Counted from the first letter of the stretch, positions 7,797 to 15,540 are shown. The stretch is DNA of 27,236 nucleotides from an uncultured Lysobacteraceae bacterium (GCA_946482585.1 CAMLSI010000013.1:1-27236), one strand, 5' to 3'. Numbers and translations: made by a program. Notes: generated from the letters alone by a model not told the origin.

Positions 7797-8809
7797 GCGG
7801 TGTGCTCCGGGACGTCGTCGGACGTCGTGGTGTCATTCGGGCCGACGTCGCCGTCGTCCGGGGAAATTTCGGGATCGGAGGAAGCGTCGCCGGACGCGGT
7901 ATCGGCGTCGCGGTCGCGGAGGTCGGCGTCTGTCGCGTCGGGATCGGGCCAGCGATCCGCGCCCTCGGCATCGAAGTCTTCGCCGGCGATCTCCTCGGCG
8001 GCTTCGTCGTCGACGGCGACATCGTCGGCGTCGGTCACGGGGTCGGCGACCTCGCTGTCGGTGGTGCCGGCGGCGGCTTCGTCCGACGCGTGCGTCGAGT
8101 TCATGTCGGCGTCGGCTTCCGGTGTTGCAGCATCGTTCGCTGCTTGCGGTGCTTCAGTGCGGTCTACGGCTTCCGCCGTTTCGGTGACCGCCTGCGCGGC
8201 CGCCGGCGATTCGTCGTCGTCGGGCGGCAGCTCGAGCGATGGGGGTATGACCGGCGCGAGATCGAGCTGCGGTTCGTAGTCGTCGAGATCGCGGATTTCG
8301 GCGAGCGGCGGCAGTTCGTCGAGCGACTTGAGATTGAAGTAGTCGAGGAATATGCGCGACGTCCCGAACAGCGCCGGACGACCCGGCACGTCGCGGTAGC
8401 CGACGACGCGGATCCATTCGCGCTCCTCGAGCGTCTTGATGATCGAGGACGACACGGCGACGCCGCGGATCTGTTCGATCTCGGCGCGCGTGATCGGCTG
8501 CCGGTATGCGATCAGTGCCAGCGTCTCGAGTAGCGCGCGCGAATACTTGGTCTGCCGCTCGGTCCAGAGGCGGGTGACCCAGGAATGCACGTCCTCGCGG
8601 ATCTGGTAGCGATAGCCCGAGGCGACTTCCTTGAGCTCGATGCCGCGCTGCTCGCAGTCCTCGGCGAGTGCGCCGAGCGCCGCGAGCAACTGTTCGTTGT
8701 CGACGTTTTCTTCCTCGGCGAACAGCGCCGCGAGCTGCGCCAGCGACAGCGGCTGCGCTGCCGCGAGCAGGATCGCCTCGATCACGCGCTTGAGCAGTTG
8801 CGGGTCCAT
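7793..8809 (-). CDS. scpB: Segregation and condensation protein B, with long acidic tail
   Basis: Kleisin-interacting subunit of the SMC-ScpAB condensin, acting on the nucleoid. Of 338 residues, about 1-185 form the two winged-helix domains typical of ScpB (LLKRVIEAILLAAAQPLSLAQL, then LLETLALIAYRQPITRAEIEQIRGVAVSS, GRPALFGTSRIFLDYFNL). Residues 197-338 are a low-complexity Asp/Glu/Ala/Thr tail, making the protein much longer than the usual 180-200 residues. The ATG shares one base with the scpA stop (TGATG) and its stop overlaps the rluB start by 4 nt. No smc gene lies in the window. Confidence 0.95.
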   Translation of the reverse strand: MDPQLLKRVIEAILLAAAQPLSLAQLAALFAEEENVDNEQLLAALGALAEDCEQRGIELKEVASGYRYQIREDVHSWVTRLWTERQTKYSRALLETLALIAYRQPITRAEIEQIRGVAVSSSIIKTLEEREWIRVVGYRDVPGRPALFGTSRIFLDYFNLKSLDELPPLAEIRDLDDYEPQLDLAPVIPPSLELPPDDDESPAAAQAVTETAEAVDRTEAPQAANDAATPEADADMNSTHASDEAAAGTTDSEVADPVTDADDVAVDDEAAEEIAGEDFDAEGADRWPDPDATDADLRDRDADTASGDASSDPEISPDDGDVGPNDTTTSDDVPEHTA

Positions 8810-9720
8810 CAGGAAGCTTCCAGGACGTCGGCGTTTTCGTCGCCGTCGGGGGCCACGGTCGGGGCTTCGCCGTCGACGATCAGGGCTTTGAGGTAGATCG
8901 GTCCCGGGACGTCGTTCTGCACGATCTCGATCAGCGTCTCCTTCGCGAGCTCGAGCATCGCGAGGAAGGTCACGACGACGCCGCGGCGTCCTTCTTCCGG
9001 GTTGAACAGACTTTCGAAACTGTGGAACTCGCCGTCGCCGAGGCGGCCGAGGACGTCGCTCATGCGGTGCCGCACGGACAGCGCTTCGCGCTGGATCGCA
9101 TGATGGCCGGACAGGTCGGCGCGGCGCAGCACGTCCTTGAGCGCGAGCAGCAGTTCCTTGAGCTCCACCGGCGGCGGCAGGCGCACGACGCTGCGGTCGG
9201 GAACGAAGGCCGAAGCCTGCGAGATGTCGCGCTCGAGGCGCGGCATCGACTCGATGTCGGCAGCGGCTTTCTTGAAGCGCTCGTACTCCTGCAGTCGGCG
9301 TACGAGTTCGGCGCGAGGGTCTTCCTCGATGCCCTCGGCGTCCGGCGGGCGCGGCAGCAGCAGGCGCGATTTGATCTCGGCCAGGATCGCGGCCATGACC
9401 AGATAGTCGGCGGCGAGCTCGAGCTTCAGGTTCTGCATGAGCTCGATGTAGTCGACGTACTGGCGCGTGATCTCCGCGACCGGAATGTCGAGGATGTCGA
9501 GGTTCTGGCGCCGGATCAGGTACAGCAGGAGGTCCAGCGGTCCTTCGAACGCTTCCAGGATGACTTCGAGCGCATCCGGCGGGATGTACAGATCCTGCGG
9601 CATCTGCAGCACGGGCTGGCCTTTCACGACCGCGAGCGGCATTTCCTGCTGCTGCGGTACGGGCGTGAAAATGCCTTGGCCCTCGCTGGGCGCGAGTTGC
9701 TCGGCAGGCTCGGTGCTCAT
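8809..9720 (-). CDS. scpA: Segregation and condensation protein A (kleisin)
   Basis: Kleisin subunit that bridges SMC heads; 303 residues. The start of the conserved domain (about residue 50) reads LEAFEGPLDLLLYLIRRQNLDILDIPVAEITRQYV, followed by ELAADYLVMAAILAEIKSRLLLPRP and a C-terminal winged helix near 215-280. Residues 1-45 are a variable, Gln/Pro-rich N-terminal extension. It lies 76 bp after yciO and is coupled to scpB. The ribosome binding site before 9720 is weak. Confidence 0.96.
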   Translation of the reverse strand: MSTEPAEQLAPSEGQGIFTPVPQQQEMPLAVVKGQPVLQMPQDLYIPPDALEVILEAFEGPLDLLLYLIRRQNLDILDIPVAEITRQYVDYIELMQNLKLELAADYLVMAAILAEIKSRLLLPRPPDAEGIEEDPRAELVRRLQEYERFKKAAADIESMPRLERDISQASAFVPDRSVVRLPPPVELKELLLALKDVLRRADLSGHHAIQREALSVRHRMSDVLGRLGDGEFHSFESLFNPEEGRRGVVVTFLAMLELAKETLIEIVQNDVPGPIYLKALIVDGEAPTVAPDGDENADVLEAS

Positions 9721-9796
9721 CTAGCGGGTGCTGGTCTCTACGCTGTTCGCCGCGTTCACCGCGGCATGCGGGCCCTGGAGGCCGATTCCGTCGAAC

Positions 9797-10414
9797 TCAG
9801 GCGAACGGCACTTCGCCCTTGCCCTGGCGTACGAGCCGCGGCGTGTCGTCCAACAGGTCGATCACGGTCGTCGGTTCGTTGCCGCAGAAACCGCTGTCGA
9901 CGAACAGGTCGACGGCGGAACTTACATGGTCGTACAGGTCGTCGACTTCCCAGCCCGCCATGTCCTCGTCCGGCAGTATCAGGCTGGAGCTCGACAGCGG
10001 CTCGCCCGATGCTTCGACCAGCGCGAGTGCGACGCGATGGTCCGGTATGCGGATGCCTACGGAACGCTTCTTGGCCTGCTTCAAGTGCCGGGGTACGTCG
10101 GCAGCCGCAGGGAGAAGGAAGGTGTAGGGGCCGGGAGTCAGGGATCGGATCAATCGGAACGCCGCATCGTGCATGCGGGCATACGCGCCGACCTCACTCA
10201 AGTGGCGACAGATTAAAGTGAAGTTGTGCCTGCTGTCCAGCTTTCGCAGGCGCATCACGCGTTCGTGGGCCGTCTGCGCGCTCATGCGCCAGCCCAGCGC
10301 ATAGCCCGAATCGGTCGGGTAGGCGATGAGTCCGCCCTTGTCGAGAACGGCGACCGCCTGTGCGAGCAGGCGCGGTTGCGGGTTGTCCGGATGGATGTGA
10401 AGGCGCAGAGTCAT
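9797..10414 (-). CDS. yciO: YciO-family (Sua5/YrdC-like) RNA-binding protein
   Basis: YrdC-fold protein of 205 residues, matching E. coli YciO (206). Diagnostic stretches are HPDNPQPRLLAQAV, GGLIAYPTDSGYALG, RHNFTLICR, GPYTFLLPA and TTVIDLLDDTPRLVRQGKG. The family is related to the threonylcarbamoyl-AMP synthases TsaC/Sua5; YciO lacks the exact SxN element of TsaC (here SSSS), so a full t6A synthase role should not be assumed. Start at 10414, chosen by alignment with the family; the open frame continues upstream through the antisense of dinB. First gene of the cluster with scpA-scpB-rluB, divergent from dinB. Confidence 0.93.
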   Translation of the reverse strand: MTLRLHIHPDNPQPRLLAQAVAVLDKGGLIAYPTDSGYALGWRMSAQTAHERVMRLRKLDSRHNFTLICRHLSEVGAYARMHDAAFRLIRSLTPGPYTFLLPAAADVPRHLKQAKKRSVGIRIPDHRVALALVEASGEPLSSSSLILPDEDMAGWEVDDLYDHVSSAVDLFVDSGFCGNEPTTVIDLLDDTPRLVRQGKGEVPFA

Positions 10415-10434
10415 CCGGCGAGCCTGCGCACCGC

Positions 10435-10447
10435 GACGAAATTCGTC
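10435..10447. promoter_or_regulatory. 13-bp palindrome between yciO and dinB
   Basis: GACGAA A TTCGTC is a perfect inverted repeat around a single central base, inside the 54-bp space separating the divergent starts. Position suggests an operator; no known regulator motif fits. It is not an E. coli-type LexA box (CTG N10 CAG). Confidence 0.3.
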
Positions 10448-10468
10448 AAGCGCGGCAGACTTGCGCCC

Positions 10469-11647
10469 ATGGCTTCGACTCGCTCGATCATTCATGTCGA
10501 CATGGACGCGTTCTACGCGGCGATCGAGGTGCTCGATCATCCGCAATGGCGTGGCCTGCCGCTCGTGGTCGGTGAACTCGGTCCACGCAGCGTCGTATCG
10601 ACCGCGAGCTACGAGGCGCGCCGGTTCGGCGTGCGTTCGGCCATGCCGACGCTCACCGCGAAAAAGCTCTGCCCGCAGGCGCTGTTCGTGCCCGTGCGCA
10701 TGAATCGGTATCGCGAACTGTCGGCAGAGGTGTTCTCCGTATTCGGCGAAGTCACGCCCGAGATCGAGGGGCTGTCGCTGGACGAGGCTTTCCTCGACGT
10801 GACCCGCAGCCTGCGGCTGTTCGGCGGCGACGTCGAATACATCGGCCGTTTCCTGAAGCAGGAGATCTTCAGCCGCACTGGCCTCGTCGCATCGGTCGGC
10901 ATGGCGCACAACAAGCTCCTCGCAAAGCTCGCCAGCGAATTGTCCAAGCCGGACGGGTTCCTGCGCATTCGGCCCGAACAGGTCCATGCCGTGCTCGATC
11001 CGCTGCCCGTCGGCCGGCTCTGGACCGTCGGCAAGGTGGCCGAGGCCGGTCTGCACCGGATCGGCATCCGCACGGTCGGCGAACTGCGCTTCGCCGAACC
11101 GCGCCGCCTGCGCCAGGCCTGCGGCAATCAGGCCGAGCATTGGCAGCGCCTCGCGAGTGGCCTCGACGATCGTGCGGTCGATGCCGACGCGGCGGAAAAA
11201 TCCGTCAGTGCGGAGACGACTTTTGTCACCGACCTGACCACTTTGGAGCAGGCGCTGGCGTGGCTGGCGCGGCTCGGCGAGCGCGTCGGCGAGCGCCTGC
11301 GCGCGCATGAGCTGCGCGGGCGAACGGTCACGGTCAAGTTGCGCAAACCGCCGTTCGAGACGCATACGCGCCAACTGAGTCTGCCGCAGCCAAGCGATTC
11401 CACGGCCGAATTGCTGGAAGCGGGACGGACCCTGCTGCGGCGCTGGTGGGCTGCGGAAGCGAATCCGAGCCTGCGCCTGCTCGGCATCGGCATGAGCCAG
11501 TTCGCCCCGGAGGTACAGACCGGGTTGTTCGCGCCGACTGCGACCAAGGACAGGCTCGCCGATCAGATCAACCAGCGCTTCGGTCACGGCAGCCTCGTGC
11601 GTGGCGTCGTGCTCAAATCGCGCCGCGGTACGACCGAGGATGGATAG
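10469..11647 (+). CDS. dinB: DNA polymerase IV (Y-family translesion polymerase)
   Basis: Error-prone lesion-bypass polymerase, 392 residues. The start at 10469 gives the canonical N-terminus (RSIIHVDMDAFYAAIE); the open frame extends upstream without family similarity. Metal-binding residues are Asp11, Asp105 and Glu106 (SLDEAFLD); the steric gate corresponds to Tyr16. Fingers/palm motifs STASYEARRFGVRSAMP and KLASELSKPDGF are intact, and the little-finger domain covers about 245-345. QTGLF (350-354) fits the clamp-binding consensus; the C-terminus has no QL-type motif. The gene is divergent from yciO. I see no LexA operator, so SOS control is unproven. Confidence 0.96.
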   Translation: MASTRSIIHVDMDAFYAAIEVLDHPQWRGLPLVVGELGPRSVVSTASYEARRFGVRSAMPTLTAKKLCPQALFVPVRMNRYRELSAEVFSVFGEVTPEIEGLSLDEAFLDVTRSLRLFGGDVEYIGRFLKQEIFSRTGLVASVGMAHNKLLAKLASELSKPDGFLRIRPEQVHAVLDPLPVGRLWTVGKVAEAGLHRIGIRTVGELRFAEPRRLRQACGNQAEHWQRLASGLDDRAVDADAAEKSVSAETTFVTDLTTLEQALAWLARLGERVGERLRAHELRGRTVTVKLRKPPFETHTRQLSLPQPSDSTAELLEAGRTLLRRWWAAEANPSLRLLGIGMSQFAPEVQTGLFAPTATKDRLADQINQRFGHGSLVRGVVLKSRRGTTEDG

Positions 11648-11697
11648 CGGCCGTCCCGCAGGCCATGGCGCTGGCACGATTCGTGATTCGCCTTAGT

Positions 11698-11726
11698 TTG
11701 ATTTTGGTTCTACGCTTCGCTAAAAG
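11698..11726 (+). promoter_or_regulatory. Sigma70-like promoter of the PilZ gene
   Basis: -35 TTGATT (11698-11703), 17-nt spacer, -10 TAAAAG (11721-11726), in an AT-richer patch between dinB and pilZ. It suggests the PilZ gene is transcribed independently of dinB. Confidence 0.45.
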
Positions 11727-11752
11727 AGTGCGGACCCACAGGGGGTTGCAGG

Positions 11753-12109
11753 ATGCTCAGCATGAATGATCGCAACGAGCGCGCGGGAATGCGTCCCGCC
11801 CGCATGAAGATTCGCTCGGCCGTGTTGATGATGCACGGCGGCGACGCTTGGTCGAGCGAGCTCGAGGACATTTCTGCGACCGGCGTTCTCGTGCGTCGCC
11901 CGGAAGAATTTACCGGCAAGGCCGGCGACAGGTTCGTGCTCGACATGATGATCGGCGACGAACTCAACATCCATCTCGAGGCGACCGTCGCCCGCGTGAC
12001 GTCGGAAAGCGTCGGCTTCGCCTATGCGCGCATTCCCGAGAACAAGGAAGAGCCGCTCTGGAATCTGCTCGGCGGCTACGCCGATTCGATCGAGTCGTAC
12101 CGCAACTGA
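11753..12109 (+). CDS. Single-domain PilZ protein (predicted c-di-GMP receptor)
   Basis: 118 residues consisting almost only of a PilZ domain. The c-di-GMP signature is present: an N-terminal RxxxR (Arg10-Arg14, or Arg17-Arg21) and DISATG (39-44), matching D/NxSxxG. The second half (DRFVLDMMIGDELNIHLEATVARV, then SVGFAYARI) fits the PilZ barrel. Starts at 11753 or 11762 are both possible; 11753 is preferred because GGGGG lies 7 nt upstream. The partner process (motility, exopolysaccharide, surface behaviour) cannot be read from neighbours. Not the PilZ of type IV pili, which lacks c-di-GMP binding residues. Confidence 0.88.
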   Translation: MLSMNDRNERAGMRPARMKIRSAVLMMHGGDAWSSELEDISATGVLVRRPEEFTGKAGDRFVLDMMIGDELNIHLEATVARVTSESVGFAYARIPENKEEPLWNLLGGYADSIESYRN

Positions 12110-12139
12110 GCGCTGCCGCGGCTGCGGCGTGCAACGGTC

Positions 12140-12173
12140 AACGAAAAGCCCGCCGGTCGGCGGGCTTTTCGTT
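12140..12173. terminator. Bidirectional terminator between pilZ and fadD
   Basis: 15-bp perfect arms (12140-12154 and 12159-12173) with a GGTC loop: GCCCGCC/GGCGGGC core, flanked by AACGAAAA and TTTTCGTT. Ends both converging genes and resembles the terminator at 5991-6029. Confidence 0.92.
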
Positions 12174-12221
12174 TGAGCGGTGTTGCCGGTGCGAAGCCAT
12201 CCGCCGCGCCGGCGCCGCGGA

Positions 12222-13904
12222 TCACGCCGCGGTCTTGGGCGTGTCGCGCAGCTCTCGGCGAAGTATCTTGCCGACATTGCTCTTCGGCAGCGAATCGCGG
12301 AACTCGATGTAGCGCGGCTGCTTATAGCCGGTCAGATTCGTCTTGCAATGTTGCCGCAGGTCGTCGGCCGTGAGCTTGGGGTCCTTGCGCACGACGACGA
12401 TCTTCACGGCCTCGCCGGATTTCTCGTCGGGAATCCCGATCGCAGCCACTTCGAGTACGCCCGGATGTGTCGCGACCACGTCTTCGATTTCGTTCGGATA
12501 GACGTTGAAGCCCGAGACGAGAATCATGTCCTTCTTGCGATCGACGATGTAGACGTAGCCTTTCTCGTCCATGCGCGCGATGTCGCCCGTGTGCAGCCAG
12601 TTGCCGGCGGTCAGGACCTTGGCCGTTTCCTCGGGGCGATTCCAATAGCCCTTCATCACCTGCGGGCCGCGTACGCAGAGTTCTCCGACGTCGCCGATCG
12701 ACAACTGGTTGCCGTTGTCGTCCTGTATCGACACCTCGGTCGAGGAGATCGGCAAGCCGATGGAACCGTTGTATTCGGGTAGGTCGAGCGGATTCATGCA
12801 GGCCGCCGGAGACGTTTCGGTCAGGCCGTAGGCTTCGACCAGGGTTATGCCGGTCACCTTTTTCCAGCGCTCGGCCACGGCGCGCTGCACTGCCATACCG
12901 CCGCCGAGAGTCAGGTGCAGATGGGAGAAATCGACTTTTTCGAAGCCGGGCGTGTTCAGCAGGCCGTTGAACAGCGTGTTGACGCCCGTGATCGCGGTGA
13001 ACGGCACGCTGCTCAGTTCCTTGACGAAGCCGGGCATGTCGCGCGGATTCGTGATCAGGTAGTTAAGTCCGCCGAACTTCATGAACACGAGGCCGTTCGC
13101 GGTCAGCGCGAAGATGTGATACAGCGGCAGCGCGGTGATGATGATCTCTTCGCCGAGCTTGGCGTTGACCCCGATCCAGCTCGACGCCTGCTGCATGTTC
13201 GCGACGAGATTGCCGTGGGTCAGCATGGCGCCTTTCGAGACGCCGGTCGTGCCGCCGGTGTATTGCAGGAAGGCGATGTCGTCGTGCGTGAGTTCCGCAC
13301 GGCGGAACGTCTGCCGCGCGCCGCGCGCGAGCGCGTCGTTGAAGCGGATCTGCCGGTCGATGCGGAACGGCGGCACGAGTTTCTTGACGTACTTGACCAC
13401 GAGATTCGTGATCAGCGACTTCGGGAAACCGAGCAGATCGCCGAGGCCCGTCGTGATGACGTGCTTGACCGGCGTTTCGGGCAGTACTTCGGCCACGGTC
13501 GCGGCGAAGTTGTCGAGTACGACGATCGCGGCGGCGCCCGAGTCCACGAGCTGATGCTTGAGCTCGCGCGGCGTGTACATCGGATTCGTGTTGACGACGG
13601 TCAGCCCCGCGCGCAGCACGCCGAAAATCGCGATCGGGTACTGCAGCACGTTGGGCATCATCAGCGCGACGCGATCGCCGCGCTGGAGCCCGAGCTCGCC
13701 GGTCAGGAACGCGGCGAACTGGCGGCTCAGGCGATCGACGTCGTCGTAGCTGAGCTGCCTGCCCATGTTCGAGAAGGCGGGGCGGTTGCGGAAACGCTCG
13801 CACGCGGTTTCCAGTACCGCGACGACCGAGGAAAACTCGGAAAGATCGATCTCGGCCGGAACGCCGGACGGATAGTTCGCGAGCCAGGGTCGTTGGGTGC
13901 TCAT
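12222..13904 (-). CDS. fadD: Long-chain-fatty-acid--CoA ligase
   Basis: Activates long-chain fatty acids to acyl-CoA through an acyl-AMP intermediate, feeding beta-oxidation; peripheral inner-membrane enzyme. 560 residues, almost identical in length to E. coli FadD (561). Motifs: ATP/AMP P-loop YTGGTTGVSKGAMLTHGN (about 214-231), AYGLTETSP, and the FACS signature from TGDIARMDEKGYVYIVDRKK to SGFNVYPNEIEDV (about 437-475), with the catalytic lysine near the C-terminus (SNVGKILRREL). Start at 13904 fits the family; an upstream ATG at 13937 lacks a ribosome binding site. Stands alone, divergent from the lipoprotein gene; no FadR-like operator recognised. Confidence 0.95.
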   Translation of the reverse strand: MSTQRPWLANYPSGVPAEIDLSEFSSVVAVLETACERFRNRPAFSNMGRQLSYDDVDRLSRQFAAFLTGELGLQRGDRVALMMPNVLQYPIAIFGVLRAGLTVVNTNPMYTPRELKHQLVDSGAAAIVVLDNFAATVAEVLPETPVKHVITTGLGDLLGFPKSLITNLVVKYVKKLVPPFRIDRQIRFNDALARGARQTFRRAELTHDDIAFLQYTGGTTGVSKGAMLTHGNLVANMQQASSWIGVNAKLGEEIIITALPLYHIFALTANGLVFMKFGGLNYLITNPRDMPGFVKELSSVPFTAITGVNTLFNGLLNTPGFEKVDFSHLHLTLGGGMAVQRAVAERWKKVTGITLVEAYGLTETSPAACMNPLDLPEYNGSIGLPISSTEVSIQDDNGNQLSIGDVGELCVRGPQVMKGYWNRPEETAKVLTAGNWLHTGDIARMDEKGYVYIVDRKKDMILVSGFNVYPNEIEDVVATHPGVLEVAAIGIPDEKSGEAVKIVVVRKDPKLTADDLRQHCKTNLTGYKQPRYIEFRDSLPKSNVGKILRRELRDTPKTAA

Positions 13905-13951
13905 CGTGGGGAAAGCCTCGGGCTGGAGTGGCGACATTGCCGCTGTACTAC

Positions 13952-13964
13952 GGCGGATTCCGCC
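13952..13964. promoter_or_regulatory. 13-bp palindrome upstream of fadD
   Basis: GGCGGA T TCCGCC is a perfect inverted repeat in the 154-bp divergent region, about 50 bp before the fadD start. Possible operator; regulator unknown. Confidence 0.3.
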
Positions 13965-14058
13965 CGATTGGAGCACAGCCTCGGAAAAAGCGGCAAGCCG
14001 CATTGCAGCGAGAGGCAGTCTGTGCGCCAATCGCACGACGATGCGCTGCGAGCTTTCG

Positions 14059-14490
14059 ATGCGAACCTTTCCGCGATTGCTGGTCTTTTGTGCAGCCCTG
14101 CTGACGGTCGCCTGCAGCCGTACGCCCGACGAGCAGCGCATCCGCGAGGCGATCGCGGCGATGGAAGCCGCGGTCGAGGCGCGCGATCCGCGCGATTTCA
14201 TGGCCCACGTCGCCGATGACTTCGTCGGCCGGGACAGCAGCGTCGATCGGGCCGGCCTGCACAACCTGCTGCGGGCCCAGTTCCTGCGCAATCAGGCCGT
14301 GGGCGTGCTCATCGGACCCATCGAGGTCACGCTGCAGCCGCCGCGCGCGACCGCTCGCATGAGCGTGACGCTGACCGGCGGCTCGGGCGGGCTGCTGCCC
14401 GAGCGCGGCGCGATCTACGAGGTCGAAACCGGCTGGAAGCAGGTCGACGGCGAGTGGCTCTGCCTCAGTGCCCACTGGGAGCAGCGCTGA
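14059..14490 (+). CDS. Small predicted lipoprotein with NTF2/SnoaL-like domain
   Basis: 143 residues from the ATG at 14059, which places a short basic start (MRTFPR), a hydrophobic core and the lipobox LTVAC with Cys19; an in-frame ATG at 14041 is possible. The mature part (EQRIREAIAAMEAAVEARDPRDFMAHVADDFVGRD, then repeated beta strands ending WLCLSAHWEQR) has the pattern of nuclear-transport-factor-2-like domains. No catalytic residues can be assigned. After Cys19 comes Ser, which would favour outer-membrane sorting by the E. coli rule. Function unknown. Confidence 0.78.
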   Translation: MRTFPRLLVFCAALLTVACSRTPDEQRIREAIAAMEAAVEARDPRDFMAHVADDFVGRDSSVDRAGLHNLLRAQFLRNQAVGVLIGPIEVTLQPPRATARMSVTLTGGSGGLLPERGAIYEVETGWKQVDGEWLCLSAHWEQR

Positions 14491-14507
14491 GCGTTTTCGC
14501 AACGCTC
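14489..14507 (+). terminator. Hairpin at the lipoprotein stop codon
   Basis: GAGCGTT/AACGCTC arms with a TTCGC loop, beginning at the last two bases of the stop codon. No T-run follows, so termination would be weak. Confidence 0.35.
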
Positions 14508-14535
14508 CGCCATGGCGCGGCCTGGAAACCGCGCG

Positions 14536-14568
14536 TATATTCCCCATCTGACAGGCGATGGACTGTCA
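14536..14568 (+). promoter_or_regulatory. Promoter/operator region of the RES-Xre toxin-antitoxin operon
   Basis: A -10-like TATATT (14536-14541) is followed by the inverted repeat TGACAG N8 CTGTCA (14549-14554, 14563-14568), covering the expected transcription start and ending 3 nt before the ribosome binding site. Autoregulation through such repeats is usual for Xre antitoxins; the binding here is inferred. Confidence 0.45.
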
Positions 14569-14581
14569 TTTGGAGAATTCG

Positions 14582-15028
14582 ATGAGTGCAACCGCCGAAG
14601 ACGTATCGCGGTTCCTGCAATCCAACCGCGGCACGGCGCGGTTCCGCGTGCCGGCGACGGCGCTGCAGTTCGACGCCCTGCTGCGCAAGGGGCTGTCGCT
14701 GTCCGTGGCCGACGCGGCCGCTGCCAACCTGGGTGTCGCGCGAGAGCGCTTCGCGCGCCTGCTGCGTGTCAGCCCGTCGACGCTGGAACGGCGTTTCAAG
14801 GACAAGACCGATCTGACCGGCGCCGAGGCCGACGCGCTGTACCGCATCATCGGAGTGCTCGGTGTCGCGCAGCGGGTCCTCGTCAGCGACGACAACGTGC
14901 GTTCGTGGATGAGCCGTCCGCAACCCGGCCTCGACGGGCGCGTGCCGATGGACCTCATCGACAACGCGGCCGGCACCGAAGCCGTCATCCTGCTGCTCGA
15001 ACAGATCTATCACGGCATCGTCCCTTGA
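14582..15028 (+). CDS. Xre/ParS/MbcA-type antitoxin of a RES toxin-antitoxin pair
   Basis: 148 residues. Start at 14582 has GGAG 6 nt upstream; an ATG at 14558 lies upstream of that site and is rejected. About 45-85 is an Xre-like helix-turn-helix (LGVARERFARLLRVSPSTLERRFK) and about 95-148 the DUF2384/ParS toxin-binding domain, with the usual ending (MDLIDNAAGTEAVILLLEQIYHGIVP). It would neutralise the downstream RES toxin and repress the operon. Stop overlaps the toxin start. Confidence 0.92.
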   Translation: MSATAEDVSRFLQSNRGTARFRVPATALQFDALLRKGLSLSVADAAAANLGVARERFARLLRVSPSTLERRFKDKTDLTGAEADALYRIIGVLGVAQRVLVSDDNVRSWMSRPQPGLDGRVPMDLIDNAAGTEAVILLLEQIYHGIVP

Positions 15029-15519
15029 TCGTCTGGCGCATCATCCGGAAGGAATTCCTGCGTTCGCCGCTGTCGGTCGAAGGGGCCAAGGCCTGGCCGG
15101 GTCGCTGGCATTCGGCGGGAACTGCGATTCTCTACACAGCTTCGACCGAATCGCTGGCGCTGCTGGAGAAGTTCGTCCATCTCGCGCTCGAGTTCCGCAC
15201 GATCCCGCACGTGAAGCTCTGCATCGAACTGCCCGATGCCGCTCGCGTGGAGACATTCGAGGACGTCGCGAAGAAGTCGCTGGACTGGCGCGGCGACGAT
15301 CCCACGGCGGCGCGGGCGCTCGGCGACCACTGGGCGAAGCATTCCGATGCGCTCGGCCTCAGCGTGCCGAGCGTTCTGTCGTCGAGCGAACGCAACGTGC
15401 TGCTGCGCGGCGCGTCGCCGCAGTTCGATGCGCTGAAGATCGTCAGCGCCGAAGAATTTCTGTACGACGAGCGCATGTGGAAAGCGGAAAGCCGCGCGGT
15501 GCAGAAGCGCACGCGCTGA
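15025..15519 (+). CDS. RES-domain toxin (NAD+-targeting)
   Basis: 164 residues starting at TTG (15025) that overlaps the antitoxin stop (TTGA), placing the family-typical LIVWRI at the N-terminus. RES motifs are present: Arg27 in GRWH, Tyr37 in ILYTAS, Glu48 in LALLEK and Ser116 in VPSVLSSSERNVLL. Characterised members (MbcT, ParT, Res) degrade or use NAD+, or ADP-ribosylate targets, and cause growth arrest. The residues point to an active toxin. Longer in-frame ORFs from 14512 merely run antisense-like through the antitoxin. Rare TTG start plus overlap should keep toxin below antitoxin. Confidence 0.91.
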   Translation: MIVWRIIRKEFLRSPLSVEGAKAWPGRWHSAGTAILYTASTESLALLEKFVHLALEFRTIPHVKLCIELPDAARVETFEDVAKKSLDWRGDDPTAARALGDHWAKHSDALGLSVPSVLSSSERNVLLRGASPQFDALKIVSAEEFLYDERMWKAESRAVQKRTR

Positions 15520-15540
15520 GTGCGGCCGGCACGATCCCGC

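Noticed and set aside
6042..8279. 745-codon plus-strand open frame across rluB and scpB
   Set aside because: Low-complexity Ala/Thr/Arg translation mirroring the Gly/Arg and Asp/Ala tails; spans two real genes and a terminator.
10226..10468. N-terminal extension of dinB
   Set aside because: The upstream part is antisense to yciO; family N-terminus begins at 10469.
10415..10468. LexA operator for dinB
   Set aside because: No CTG N10 CAG or other LexA-type box I know; the palindrome present is different.
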